Below, piece by piece: positions 15,943-25,028 of a DNA stretch of 47,510 bases. A model generated the notes under the pieces. The model was not told the origin of the DNA. It saw only the letters and a program-made list of their open reading frames with translations, and searched no databases. Each line of letters starts with the position of its first letter. Within the stretch, counting starts at the first letter, position 1. The stretch lies in the NCBI GenBank assembly GCA_034112085.1, contig JAWUWD010000158.1, forward strand, positions 1 through 47,510, read 5' to 3'. Both the position numbers and the translations under genes were made by a program. The stretch is from JAWUWD01 sp034112085 (lineage in GTDB: Bacteria; Bacteroidota; Bacteroidia; Cytophagales; Cyclobacteriaceae).

Positions 15943-17220
15943 ATGAGTATTATTGAAAACATCCACGCACGTCAAATTCTAGATTCAAGAGGAAATCCTA
16001 CCATCGAGGTAGATGTTACTACATCTAATGGAGTAACTGGTAGAGCTGCAGTTCCTTCTGGAGCATCTACTGGTGAAAATGAAGCAGTAGAGTTGAGAGA
16101 TGGCGATGAGTCAAGGTATTTAGGTAAAGGAGTTTTAGGCGCTGTTCAGAATGTCAATGCGGATATTGCTGAAGAACTAGTTGGTTTTTCTGTCTTTGAG
16201 CAAAGATTACTTGATAAAATAATGATTGAACTGGATGGCACTTCTAATAAAGGAAGATTAGGTGCGAATGCCATATTAGGTGTTTCTCTTGCGGTTGCTA
16301 AAGCTGCAGCGGCTGAGTTGAGAATGCCACTATATAGATATATTGGAGGGGCTAACGCTCATCAATTGCCAGTACCAATGATGAATATTATCAATGGGGG
16401 GTCTCACTCCGATGCGCCAATTGCTTTTCAAGAGTTTATGATTCGTCCTATTGGCGCAAAGACTTTTAGTGAAGCAATACGGATGGGTACAGAGGTTTTT
16501 CATCACTTGAAGAAAATCTTAAAAGATAAGGGGTTAAGTACTGCTGTTGGTGATGAAGGTGGTTTTGCACCTAATTTCTCAGGAGGAACCGAAGAGGCGC
16601 TTGAAAGTGTGCTCAATGCGATCAAGTCAGCGGGATACAAGGCTGGTGAAGAAATTACTATCGCATTAGACTGCGCTGCATCTGAATTCTACGTTGATGG
16701 AAAGTATGATTACACAAAGTTTGAAGGAGAAACTGGCAAAGTAAGATCGAAGCAAGAGCAAGTAGACTACTTGGCGTCTCTGGCTGAAAAATACCCAATC
16801 GATAGTATCGAAGATGGCTGTGATGAAAATGACTGGGAGGCCTGGTCTATGCTAACAGCAAAAATTGGAGACAAATGTCAGTTGGTCGGAGATGATCTAT
16901 TTGTGACTAATGTAGATTTCTTGAAAAGGGGGATTGAAGAAAAATCTGCAAATTCTATTTTGATTAAGGTAAATCAGATAGGCACCCTATCAGAAACATT
17001 GGATGCTATCGAGATGGCACATAAGGCTGGTTTCACTGCTGTTATCTCACACAGGTCTGGGGAGACAGAAGATTCAACGATAGCTGACATTGCTGTAGCA
17101 ACGAATGCTGGGCAAATAAAAACGGGATCTGCTTCTCGCTCTGATCGCATGGCAAAGTATAATCAATTATTGAGGATAGAAGAAGAACTAGCTGAGACAG
17201 CTGCATTCCCTCAGAAGTGA
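15943..17220 (+). CDS. eno: Enolase (phosphopyruvate hydratase)
   Basis: Converts 2-phosphoglycerate to phosphoenolpyruvate in glycolysis; in many bacteria it also joins the RNA degradosome. The 425-residue product carries MSIIENIHARQILDSRGNPT at the start, VGDEGGFAPN, the metal ligands in ALDCAASE, SIEDGCDEND and GDDLFVTN, the catalytic Lys in LIKVNQIGT and the SHRSGETED loop. It lies 22 nt after carA without a promoter between, and is closed by a strong terminator. Confidence 0.98.
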   Translation: MSIIENIHARQILDSRGNPTIEVDVTTSNGVTGRAAVPSGASTGENEAVELRDGDESRYLGKGVLGAVQNVNADIAEELVGFSVFEQRLLDKIMIELDGTSNKGRLGANAILGVSLAVAKAAAAELRMPLYRYIGGANAHQLPVPMMNIINGGSHSDAPIAFQEFMIRPIGAKTFSEAIRMGTEVFHHLKKILKDKGLSTAVGDEGGFAPNFSGGTEEALESVLNAIKSAGYKAGEEITIALDCAASEFYVDGKYDYTKFEGETGKVRSKQEQVDYLASLAEKYPIDSIEDGCDENDWEAWSMLTAKIGDKCQLVGDDLFVTNVDFLKRGIEEKSANSILIKVNQIGTLSETLDAIEMAHKAGFTAVISHRSGETEDSTIADIAVATNAGQIKTGSASRSDRMAKYNQLLRIEEELAETAAFPQK

Positions 17221-17238
17221 TATAGTTATATTGATATG

Positions 17239-17274
17239 AAAGATGCTAGAATGACTATTCTAGCATCTTTTTTT
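17239..17274 (+). terminator. Intrinsic terminator behind eno
   Basis: AAAGATGCTAGA (17239-17250) pairs with TCTAGCATCTTT (17259-17270) around an 8-nt loop; the T-run extends to 17274. Stem of 12 bp. Confidence 0.93.
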
Positions 17275-17315
17275 ATGTCTAGACTTTTTCAGCTCTTATT
17301 CTTAACTTGTAGCCG

Positions 17316-17612
17316 ATGTTAAAACAAATACCACCAATCTTTAAAAATTTTTATTTCCTGATAGGAGCTGCATTTCTGTTGTGGATTGTATTTGTTGATT
17401 CCAATGATTTGCTGACCCAATATAGGCTTGGAAGCAAGTTGACAAATTTGGAAGAGGAAAAACAATATTACAATGAGCGCATTGTGGATGTGAAAAAAGA
17501 TAGAGAAGAATTGATGAGTAATAAGGAGTTGTTGGAAAAATTTGCGAGAGAAAAATACCTAATGAAAAAACCTACAGAGGATATCTTCGTTGTGGTAGGT
17601 GAAGAAAAATAA
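17316..17612 (+). CDS. Septum formation initiator family protein (FtsB/DivIC-like)
   Basis: A small bitopic division protein expected to join an FtsL/FtsQ-like complex. The 98-residue product has a short cytoplasmic start, one membrane helix (about residues 11-27: FYFLIGAAFLLWIVFVD), a coiled coil (about 38-75) and the family motif LLEKFAREKYLMKKPTEDIFVV. A FtsB/DivIC gene behind eno is a widespread arrangement. A terminator separates it from eno; no good promoter match is visible. Confidence 0.88.
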   Translation: MLKQIPPIFKNFYFLIGAAFLLWIVFVDSNDLLTQYRLGSKLTNLEEEKQYYNERIVDVKKDREELMSNKELLEKFAREKYLMKKPTEDIFVVVGEEK

Positions 17613-17616
17613 TATC

Positions 17617-18171
17617 ATGAAACATTACATCTCATCTCTTTTTATCGTCAGTTTAATAACATTCACTACGAATATATACGCGCAAACAGATAAAGAAATA
17701 TCTGATAGATCCTCAATACTTGATAGAATCTATACTGGTGGTAACGTAGGGTTTCAGTTTGGAGACATTACGAATATCCAAGTAGCACCAATTATTGGAT
17801 ATCGTGTTACCAATGACTTTTCAGCCGGACTGGGGATTCAATATCAATACACTAAGTATAAATTGTTTACACCGGCATTGTCTAGTAATAATTATGGAAC
17901 TTCAGTATTTACTAGATACCGAATCAAATCACCCCTGTTCTTACAAGCAGAGTATGAGTATTTAAATTATGAGATCCTGACAAGTGCAGTAGAAAGCGAA
18001 AGATCATCATTAACTAGTTTTTTTGTAGGAGGGGGTATTTCACAACCTATCAATGCCAATGCAGCTTTCACTATGATTGTCATGTATAATCTGTCTTATG
18101 ATGCAACTGATATTAATGGTGTTTATAGTAGTCCACTACGAATCAGTGGGGGTATAAACTTAGGGTTTTAG
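17617..18171 (+). CDS. Outer-membrane beta-barrel protein, porin-like
   Basis: The 184-residue product (ATG at 17617; an upstream GTG at 17599 would overlap the previous gene) starts with a signal peptide ending near TTNIYAQ. The mature part alternates polar and hydrophobic residues (GGNVGFQFG, FSAGLGIQYQYTKY, FLQAEYEYLNYE) and ends in Phe, typical of an OmpA/OprF-like 8-strand barrel. Function unknown. Its TAG stop overlaps, on the opposite strand, the TAA stop of the dehydrogenase gene. Confidence 0.8.
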   Translation: MKHYISSLFIVSLITFTTNIYAQTDKEISDRSSILDRIYTGGNVGFQFGDITNIQVAPIIGYRVTNDFSAGLGIQYQYTKYKLFTPALSSNNYGTSVFTRYRIKSPLFLQAEYEYLNYEILTSAVESERSSLTSFFVGGGISQPINANAAFTMIVMYNLSYDATDINGVYSSPLRISGGINLGF

Positions 18172-19235
18172 AAATCTACCCCAAGCTCATCACCAACTTC
18201 CTGTAAGTCTTTTACAACATTATCATTGAGAGGAATGCCATCTTTCATTCTTACGTCTACCATTTCTCTTTCAGGGTCTCCTGGAATTAGTACACGCTCA
18301 TGACCTTCAGCCACATCGGCATTACGAAATCGAGTAATCCAATTGTCCATGTGACTTTTGAATTCATCAGCAGGACGAAATGCATCTATACGCATAGCAC
18401 CAATAAAGTGGCCTAGACCTTCACCTACAGGATTGTCTGACATGGGCAGGAAGCTGACAAATGGTGGCGCCCAAGGCCCATAATTTGCTCCAGATAATAC
18501 TGCGGAAAATATATCTACGATTGATCCCAACGCATATCCTTTATGGCTGCCATGCTCTCTATCTCCTCCAAGAGGCAATAGCGCTCCACCTTCTTTCAAT
18601 TCATGAGGGTTAGTAGACGTTTGACCTTCTTTATTTTGGATCCAACCATCAGGCGCTTGTTCGCTTTTACGCTGTAGGATTTCGAGCTTTCCATTGGCGG
18701 CAGTCGTAGTTGCTAAGTCAGCCACAAAAGCAGGTTGTTTATTAGCTGGAATTGCCACTGCTATTGGGTTAGTGCCGAGCATACGTTCTGTTGAGAAAGT
18801 TGGAGCAACAAGTGGGCTAGCATTTGTCATCGCCATACCTATCATGTCGTGCTCTAAAGCCATCATCGCATGATGACCTGCAATTCCGAAGTGGTTTGAG
18901 TTTTTAACAGAAACCCATCCAGTACCTACATTTTTTGCTTTCTCGATAGCTATCTTCATGGCATATGGGGCTACTACCAATCCTAATCCAGCATCTCCAT
19001 CTACCACTGCAGTGCTAGGTGTTTCATGCACTATTTTGATATTAGGTGTGGGGTTTATTCTGCCAGCCTTCCATAACCTCACATATCCAATCAATCTAGC
19101 AACTCCATGTGAATCTATACCTCTGATGTCGGCATTGAGCAAGACTTCAGTAGCCAGGTTACTGTCCACTGCGTTACAACCCATTTTGGTGAATACTGAC
19201 CTTGTGAATTTGAATAAATGCTCGTATGAATACAT
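18168..19235 (-). CDS. Malate/L-lactate dehydrogenase type 2 (Ldh2 family)
   Basis: NAD(P)-dependent oxidoreductase of the family that includes ureidoglycolate, 2,3-diketo-L-gulonate and sulfolactate dehydrogenases, unrelated to classic lactate dehydrogenase. The 355-residue product shows RGIDSHGVARL (catalytic His region, about residues 34-44), SVKNSNHFGIAGHHAM (about 107-122) and the MLGTNPIAVAIP motif. Substrate cannot be read from sequence. It has its own minus-strand promoter and stands alone, converging on the barrel-protein gene with overlapping stop codons. Confidence 0.9.
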   Translation of the reverse strand: MYSYEHLFKFTRSVFTKMGCNAVDSNLATEVLLNADIRGIDSHGVARLIGYVRLWKAGRINPTPNIKIVHETPSTAVVDGDAGLGLVVAPYAMKIAIEKAKNVGTGWVSVKNSNHFGIAGHHAMMALEHDMIGMAMTNASPLVAPTFSTERMLGTNPIAVAIPANKQPAFVADLATTTAANGKLEILQRKSEQAPDGWIQNKEGQTSTNPHELKEGGALLPLGGDREHGSHKGYALGSIVDIFSAVLSGANYGPWAPPFVSFLPMSDNPVGEGLGHFIGAMRIDAFRPADEFKSHMDNWITRFRNADVAEGHERVLIPGDPEREMVDVRMKDGIPLNDNVVKDLQEVGDELGVDF

Positions 19236-19275
19236 AAGTAGTAATCTCTATTTCAATGAAAAATCTATCAAGGCA

Positions 19276-19306
19276 CAAAAATAAGAAATCAACAATATCG
19301 GTACAA
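19276..19306 (-). promoter_or_regulatory. Promoter of the Ldh2-type dehydrogenase
   Basis: On the minus strand TTG (19306-19304) and TATTTTTG (19283-19276) are spaced by 20 nt; the start codon at 19235 lies about 40 nt downstream. Confidence 0.7.
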
Positions 19307-19492
19307 GCTTACTAGGTCCGGTTCTCTGTTAATTTTATTTTTCTTTGGCCGTTTTATCGAAGTCAGAATAACCGAACAACGTAGAATTATTTAAAAAGCA
19401 GCTAAATATTAATTCTTTTTATGGAAATTGGTTGGAGCGAGCATCCTTATGGAAAGAATTATTAATCAGCAAGAAATTGCTATAAATTAGAT

Positions 19493-21109
19493 ATGATGAG
19501 AAAACTAATAACGCTTATTCTGATAGTTGGATTTTGCTTTGGTGCCATGGCTCAGCAAAAACAAAATACCATAAGTGAAATAAAGGAGGTCACGGTATTC
19601 ACCAATAAAGCACAAATAACCCGAGAGGCCAGGACATCATTGAAAAAGGGGAATACGGAATTAGTTTTCACTGGTTTATCAGCTCAGATTGACCCCAATA
19701 GCATTCAAGTTAAAGTTAAAGGTGTTTTGATTATACTAGGCATTCGCCATGAGCGAAATTACTTGACTAATCTAGACGAACCTAAACAGGTGAAAGTACT
19801 CAAAGATTCACTGGCTTACTACAAGAGTCAAATCAATGAACAAGAAGTATTTAAGAGTATATATAAAAAGGAAGAGGCATTACTTGCAAGTAATCAAGTC
19901 ATCTCAGGAAAAGAGAGAGGTATAACAGTAGGTGAGCTAAAAGCTATGGCAGATTTTTATAGCGGAAGATTATTACAACTTACTAGAAAGGAAAAAACTG
20001 CCAATCAAAAAATACTATCTCATTCGAAACGTCAAAAAGCTATACAAAAGCAACTCACTGAGTGGAATGCTTATTATAAAAAAAACACAAGTAGTATCAT
20101 TGTCGAAGTATCTGCTTCTAAAGCAGGTAACGCTAACTTGATAGTGAGCTATGTTGTCTACAACGCAAGCTGGCATCCGACATATGATTTGAGATCAACA
20201 GGTACTGATCAGCCAATTGAACTTAACTATAAAGCCAATATTATACAGAGTACGGGAGTGAATTGGGAAGATGTGAAACTTACTCTTTCTACAGCCAATC
20301 CAAATTTGAGTAATGTGAAACCCTCAGTGACTCCTTGGTTACTGGATTTTGAAAGGCCGATGTTATATGAGAATAAAACAATGTCTAGAAGTCAAACAAT
20401 AAAGAAAGAGAAAGCTGGACAGTTTTCAGTAGCCGATGCAGAATCCGAGATGCTTGAAGAAATAGTTACAGTGGCGGATTATACGCAGACCACACAGACC
20501 ACTTTGAATACGAAATTTGACATCAGTATTCCTTACACTGTGCGTACAGGTGGGAAAGCAACTAAGGTAGATATCAAAAAGGAAATTTTGGAAGCCTCTT
20601 ATACTTATGCAGTTGCACCCAAACTTGATAATAGTGCGTTTTTAATCGCCAAGCTTACGAATTGGGATCAATATGACCTATTGGCAGGACAGGCTAATTT
20701 GTTTTTTGAAGGAACTTATGTTGGAAAGACCTTTATAGACACTAACAATGTGAGAGACACTTTGGAGCTTTCATTGGGAAGAGATAAGCACATAGTAGTA
20801 GAAAGGAAGCCAGTCAAGAACTTCACTAGTAAGAAACTGATAGGCTCCAATCAAAAAGAAGCATATGCTTATGAAATTTCTGTTAGAAACACTAAAAATA
20901 TTCCAGTCAGTATATTGATAGAAGATCAAATACCAGTTTCTTCTCACAGCGATATCGAGGTGTCTGAAGTTTCTGCAGAAGGAGCTACTTGGGATAAGTC
21001 AACGGGAATGTTGAAATGGAAGGTCAAACTAAACGCTGGAGAGGATAAGAAAGTTAACTATAGTTTTGAGGTGAAGTACCCGAAAAACAAGCAAGTAATG
21101 GGGCTGTAA
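19493..21109 (+). CDS. DUF4139/DUF4140 (mucoidy-inhibitor MuiA-like) protein
   Basis: The 538-residue product has a signal peptide (ending near GAMAQQ), an N-terminal DUF4140 domain (about 28-130, with VTVFTNKAQITREA), a Lys/Gln-rich coiled-coil stretch (about 100-200) and a C-terminal DUF4139 domain (about 200-538, with YVVYNASWHPTYDLR and WEDVKLTLSTANP). The molecular role of the family is not established; it is predicted periplasmic or outer-membrane associated. Start could be 19493 or the adjacent ATG at 19496. It stands alone and is followed by a very long inverted repeat. Confidence 0.88.
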   Translation: MMRKLITLILIVGFCFGAMAQQKQNTISEIKEVTVFTNKAQITREARTSLKKGNTELVFTGLSAQIDPNSIQVKVKGVLIILGIRHERNYLTNLDEPKQVKVLKDSLAYYKSQINEQEVFKSIYKKEEALLASNQVISGKERGITVGELKAMADFYSGRLLQLTRKEKTANQKILSHSKRQKAIQKQLTEWNAYYKKNTSSIIVEVSASKAGNANLIVSYVVYNASWHPTYDLRSTGTDQPIELNYKANIIQSTGVNWEDVKLTLSTANPNLSNVKPSVTPWLLDFERPMLYENKTMSRSQTIKKEKAGQFSVADAESEMLEEIVTVADYTQTTQTTLNTKFDISIPYTVRTGGKATKVDIKKEILEASYTYAVAPKLDNSAFLIAKLTNWDQYDLLAGQANLFFEGTYVGKTFIDTNNVRDTLELSLGRDKHIVVERKPVKNFTSKKLIGSNQKEAYAYEISVRNTKNIPVSILIEDQIPVSSHSDIEVSEVSAEGATWDKSTGMLKWKVKLNAGEDKKVNYSFEVKYPKNKQVMGL

Positions 21110-21115
21110 ACATTT

Positions 21116-21184
21116 ATGCAATCCTGATATAAAAATAAAGGTCTAGTAAATCACTTGACCTTTATTTTTATATCAGGATTGCAT
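21116..21184. repeat. 28-bp perfect inverted repeat, possible terminator
   Basis: Positions 21116-21143 and 21157-21184 are perfect reverse complements around a 13-nt spacer that can add three more pairs. It sits 6 nt behind the DUF4139 gene and ahead of the carboxylase promoter. No T-run follows the stem, but A/T tracts inside the arms could serve after partial folding. It is symmetric, so it would act in both directions. Confidence 0.85.
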
Positions 21185-21214
21185 CTTCTGACTGGTATCT
21201 TCCAGTTGACTTTG

Positions 21215-21222
21215 TATATTTG
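21215..21222 (+). promoter_or_regulatory. Promoter of the acyl-CoA carboxylase gene
   Basis: TATATTTG matches TAnnTTTG 24 nt before the start codon; the -33 region shows CTG rather than TTG. Confidence 0.55.
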
Positions 21223-21245
21223 AGAGATTGTAAATAGTATCTATT

Positions 21246-22823
21246 ATGGAGAATAAAAAGGCGGAATATACCTTACCTACAAAGGAAGAAAAGAATCAAA
21301 TACTTGCTCGTAAAAATGAAGAAGCGCTTCTAGGTGGCGGAGAAAAGAGAGTTGCTTCTCAGCATAAGAAGGGGAAGTTGACAGCGAGAGAAAGAGTTTC
21401 TTTATTAATGGATGAAGATACTTTTGAGGAGATAGGGAAGTTTGTGATGCACCGATGTAAGGACTTTGGGCTCGACAAAGAGTATTATCTAGGTGATGGT
21501 GTGGTCACAGGTTATGGAAATGTCAATGGGCGATTGGTCTATGTCTTTTCTCAGGATTTCACGGTTTTTGGTGGGTCCTTGTCAGAAACTCATGCTGAGA
21601 AGATTGTGAAAATTATGGACTTAGCAATGAAGAACGGAGCCCCTGTTATCGGTCTCAATGATTCTGGTGGAGCTAGAATTCAAGAAGGTGTAGTCTCTTT
21701 GGGGGGCTATGCAGATATTTTTTATAGAAACACATTAGCATCTGGGCTCATTCCCCAGATATCAGGCATAATGGGGCCTTGCGCTGGGGGAGCAGTTTAC
21801 TCTCCTGCGATTACTGATTTCATTATGATGGTTGAGGATACTTCGTACATGTTTGTGACTGGCCCGAACGTAGTGAAGACAGTGACTCAAGAGGATGTAA
21901 CTGCAGAGGAGTTGGGAGGAGCCAGTACTCATAGTACCAAAAGCGGAGTAACTCATTTTACTGCTCCTAATGAAGTGGAGTGTATCAATAATATCAAGGC
22001 ACTTTTGAGTTATATGCCTCAAAACTGTGAAGATGATGCTCCGATTTATCCATATGAATTGAGCAATGAGAAGAGAGATGTATTAGCGGGTATTATTCCA
22101 GATAATCCTAATCAACCTTACGATATGAGAGAGGTGATCGAAGGGATTGTGGACGAAGATAGTTTTATGGAAGTTCATAAGGACTTTGCTGAAAATATAG
22201 TGGTAGGGTTTGCGAGAATAGCTGGCCGAAGTATAGGTGTGGTGGGGAATCAACCCGCGTCAATGGCAGGTGTTCTCGATATAGATGCCAGTACTAAAGC
22301 TGCCAGGTTTGTGAGATTCTGTGATTGCTTTAATATTCCATTGTTGGTAATGGAGGATGTTCCAGGTTTCTTACCCGGAACTGATCAAGAGTGGAATGGT
22401 ATCATTACGAATGGAGCAAAACTACTATATGCATTCAGTGAAGCTACAGTCCCAAGAGTAACGGTGATTACACGAAAAGCTTATGGAGGCGCATATGATG
22501 TAATGAACTCTAAACATATTGGTGCAGACATGAATTATGCTTGGCCAACAGCGGAAATAGCAGTAATGGGAGCCAAAGGTGCTTCTGAGATTATTTTTAA
22601 AAGAGAAATTGCAGATGCAAGTGATCCAGAGGCTAAGCTTCAAGAAAAGGTTGATGAATACACTGATAAATTTGCAAACCCTTATAGAGCAGCTCATCGT
22701 GGATATGTAGATGAAGTTATTTTGCCAGAAAACACTCGTGAAAAGTTAATTAGAGCATTCAAAATGCTCGAGAATAAAGTAGATAAACTGCCAAAGAAAA
22801 AACACGGTAATATTCCTTTGTAA
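21246..22823 (+). CDS. pccB: Acyl-CoA carboxylase carboxyltransferase (beta) subunit, probably propionyl-CoA
   Basis: Transfers carboxyl from biotin to an acyl-CoA. The 525-residue product has both crotonase-like halves: N-half with QDFTVFGGSLSETHA and GLNDSGGARIQEGV, the oxyanion region SGIMGPCAGGAVYSP, and C-half with VEDVPGFLPGT and RKAYGGAYDVM. Asp in that last motif is the residue associated with propionyl- over acetyl-CoA in studied homologues. The biotin carboxylase and carrier genes are not adjacent; a decarboxylase beta role (MmdA) is the alternative. The peptidase gene follows after 22 nt. Confidence 0.93.
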   Translation: MENKKAEYTLPTKEEKNQILARKNEEALLGGGEKRVASQHKKGKLTARERVSLLMDEDTFEEIGKFVMHRCKDFGLDKEYYLGDGVVTGYGNVNGRLVYVFSQDFTVFGGSLSETHAEKIVKIMDLAMKNGAPVIGLNDSGGARIQEGVVSLGGYADIFYRNTLASGLIPQISGIMGPCAGGAVYSPAITDFIMMVEDTSYMFVTGPNVVKTVTQEDVTAEELGGASTHSTKSGVTHFTAPNEVECINNIKALLSYMPQNCEDDAPIYPYELSNEKRDVLAGIIPDNPNQPYDMREVIEGIVDEDSFMEVHKDFAENIVVGFARIAGRSIGVVGNQPASMAGVLDIDASTKAARFVRFCDCFNIPLLVMEDVPGFLPGTDQEWNGIITNGAKLLYAFSEATVPRVTVITRKAYGGAYDVMNSKHIGADMNYAWPTAEIAVMGAKGASEIIFKREIADASDPEAKLQEKVDEYTDKFANPYRAAHRGYVDEVILPENTREKLIRAFKMLENKVDKLPKKKHGNIPL

Positions 22824-22845
22824 TTAAGACGAATCGATCATCACT

Positions 22846-23916
22846 ATGAATAAGAACAGTAAGAAATTCCTAACGCAATATCTTAATAATGCAAGCCCTA
22901 CTGGGTTTGAGACATCTGGTCAACATATATGGTTGGATTATATCAAGACATATATAGACGAATACTTTACGGATACTTACGGTACTGTAGTAGGAGTAAT
23001 CAATCCTGAAAGTAAATATAAAGTGGTCATAGAGGCACATGCTGATGAGATATCATGGTTTGTGAATTATGTAACAGATGATGGTTATATATATGTAACG
23101 AGAAATGGTGGTTCCGATCATCAGATTGCGCCATCTAAGCGGGTAGATATTCACACAAAAAAAGGTGTTGTAAAAGGAATATTTGGTTGGCCTGCAATTC
23201 ACGTAAGGCGTGGAGAGAAAGAACAAGCGCCAACGCTGAAAAATATTTTCATAGATGTAGGTTGCTCATCTAAAGAGGAAGTCGAGAAACTTGGAGTCCA
23301 TGTAGGGTGTGTGATCACCTTTGAGGATGAATTGATGATCCTCAACAAAGATTACATTGTCGGACGTGCGTTGGACAACCGTATGGGAGGGTTTATGATT
23401 GCAGAAGTAGCACGAATGCTCTCAGAGAATAAGAAAGAATTACCATTTGGACTTTATATTGTTAACGCTGTTCAAGAGGAGGTTGGCCTACGTGGAGCTC
23501 AAATGATAGCCGAACGGATCAAACCTGACTTGGCTATTATCACAGATGTTTGTCATGATACATGTTCTCCAATGTATGACAAGAAAGTAAGTGGCTATCA
23601 AAAAGCAGGTTTAGGCCCGGTACTTACTTATGGACCCGCAGTTCAGAATAATGTACTTGATATGATTATCAAAGTAGCTGAAGAAAATAAAGTGCCTTTT
23701 CAAAGGGCTGCTGCTTCCAGAGCTACTGGGACTGATACGGATGCGTTTGCCTATTCCAATGATGGGGTTGCTTCGGCATTGATTTCTCTACCGCTTAAGT
23801 ATATGCATACGACTGTGGAAACTGTACATGAAAAGGATGTTCAGAATGTGATCAAACTCATGTATGAGTTTTTGATTCAGTTGAAGTCTGATCATGATTT
23901 CAGGTATATCAAGTAG
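22846..23916 (+). CDS. M42 family metallopeptidase (glutamyl aminopeptidase-like)
   Basis: A cytosolic di-metal aminopeptidase. The 356-residue product shows the M42 ligand set: His in EAHADEISW, Asp in GRALDNRMGG, Glu-Glu in VQEEVGLRGA, Asp in ITDVCHDT and His in LKYMHTTVE. The family forms large tetrahedral complexes that trim peptides. No signal peptide. It is likely cotranscribed with the carboxylase gene 22 nt upstream. Confidence 0.92.
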   Translation: MNKNSKKFLTQYLNNASPTGFETSGQHIWLDYIKTYIDEYFTDTYGTVVGVINPESKYKVVIEAHADEISWFVNYVTDDGYIYVTRNGGSDHQIAPSKRVDIHTKKGVVKGIFGWPAIHVRRGEKEQAPTLKNIFIDVGCSSKEEVEKLGVHVGCVITFEDELMILNKDYIVGRALDNRMGGFMIAEVARMLSENKKELPFGLYIVNAVQEEVGLRGAQMIAERIKPDLAIITDVCHDTCSPMYDKKVSGYQKAGLGPVLTYGPAVQNNVLDMIIKVAEENKVPFQRAAASRATGTDTDAFAYSNDGVASALISLPLKYMHTTVETVHEKDVQNVIKLMYEFLIQLKSDHDFRYIK

Positions 23917-24259
23917 ATTATTGCTGAATTATTAATATTATTTCTCATTAAATTTTAGGGAATTGGGGAAAATTATAGATTAATATACCCGAATTTCATT
24001 GTTGGAGGAAGATACTTCTGATGTAATGAATTTTCATTTTAGGCATTTATAATAGAATAGTTTATTTTAATATACTAATAGTCATTAAAAAGTCAGTAAT
24101 TAGCCCTAACTCTTTAGTGTCAGCGTAGAGTTTTTGAATTATAGTAACATTGATTTCTGTGATCTTACGCCAGCTAGATTTAGTATTATTTAGACAATGT
24201 GGTGAATTTAATACCCCCTACTTTTGTGTCGAGCAATAACGAAATAGACTGCTGGCGAT
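23917..24259 (+). other. 343-nt AT-rich intergenic region
   Basis: No credible ORF or RNA gene is visible. The only clear signal is a -7 element at 24219 for the downstream yfiR-like gene. A weak imperfect hairpin is possible around 23995-24030 (TTCATT and AATGAA flanking GAAGATACTTC). No T-run terminator for the peptidase gene is seen. Confidence 0.6.
24219..24226 (+). promoter_or_regulatory. Probable promoter of the first YfiR-like gene
   Basis: TACTTTTG matches TAnnTTTG, 33 nt before the start codon. No clear -33 TTG. The same octamer precedes the second copy. Confidence 0.55.
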
Positions 24260-24781
24260 ATGAAAAAAGTAAAAAAAATATTTTCTATTCTAATTTTAAT
24301 AGGAGTAATCACTATCAATACTTCTGCACAACAGAGGTCTATGCCTGAGATTCACTCCATGATGGTATACAATTTTATGAAGTATATTCATTGGCCACCA
24401 ACATCTGCTTCTGGCGACTTTATAATTGGTGTCGTTGGAGATAAAGAAGTATTCAACACCCTCGAAAAATGGTATGGTACAAAGTCGAAAGGGTCACAAA
24501 AAATAATGATTAAACAATTCAACCCTTCTGATGACATGAGTGCTTGCCACGTGTTATATGTCGGGAGGTCAAAGAGCTCAGCTTTTGAATCAATAAACAT
24601 TGCCTTATCAGGGAAATCTACTTTGATAGTTACAGACAAATCAGGTTTAGGAAAAAAAGGAAGTGCGATTAATTTTAAGACTGTAAATAATAAATTGAAG
24701 TTTGAGCTAAATCAGGCTACTATGCTGAGTGCCAATCTGAAGGTGTCAAGCCAGTTGACGGGTATGGCAATCATAATCTAA
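24260..24781 (+). CDS. YfiR-like (DUF4154) secreted protein, copy 1
   Basis: The 173-residue product has a signal peptide ending near INTSAQQ and a DUF4154/YfiR core: HSMMVYNFMKYIHWP, FIIGVVGD, CHVLYVG, STLIVTDKSG and GSAINFKTVNNKLKFELN. In Pseudomonas YfiR is a periplasmic repressor of the diguanylate cyclase YfiN, with two disulfides; here the mature protein has a single Cys, so that redox switch cannot exist in the same form. No YfiN-like or TonB-dependent partner is adjacent. A close paralogue follows 247 nt downstream. Confidence 0.85.
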   Translation: MKKVKKIFSILILIGVITINTSAQQRSMPEIHSMMVYNFMKYIHWPPTSASGDFIIGVVGDKEVFNTLEKWYGTKSKGSQKIMIKQFNPSDDMSACHVLYVGRSKSSAFESINIALSGKSTLIVTDKSGLGKKGSAINFKTVNNKLKFELNQATMLSANLKVSSQLTGMAIII

Positions 24782-24816
24782 GACTTCATATCGATTCTCA
24801 ATTAATTTAGAATCAT

Positions 24817-24847
24817 GCCCTGGGAGCTGGTTGTTTTTAGGGCTTTT
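24817..24847 (+). terminator. Weak terminator between the YfiR-like copies
   Basis: GCCCT (24817-24821) and AGGGC (24839-24843) can pair around a 17-nt loop, followed by TTTT. Short stem and large loop, so low confidence. Confidence 0.35.
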
Positions 24848-24940
24848 CACGTGATCTATGCCGTGTGGTTTTATTGCCTGATTGCAGTAGTAAACTCCTA
24901 GAAAGTGATGCTTCAATTATGAAATACAAGCATTAAACTT

Positions 24941-24948
24941 TACTTTTG
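24941..24948 (+). promoter_or_regulatory. Probable promoter of the second YfiR-like gene
   Basis: TACTTTTG, identical to the octamer before copy 1, lies 80 nt before the start codon. No clear -33 TTG is seen. Confidence 0.45.
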
Positions 24949-25028
24949 GGATTGCAATAAATTGAATAGCCTTAATTTTTGACTTTTTGGATTGGTATTT
25001 GATTACCAGTAATAAAAAATAATAAGTA

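Noticed and set aside
18958..19284. A 108-codon plus-strand ORF opposite the dehydrogenase gene
   Set aside because: It lies antisense to a well-supported coding sequence and runs over its promoter; the product has no family features.
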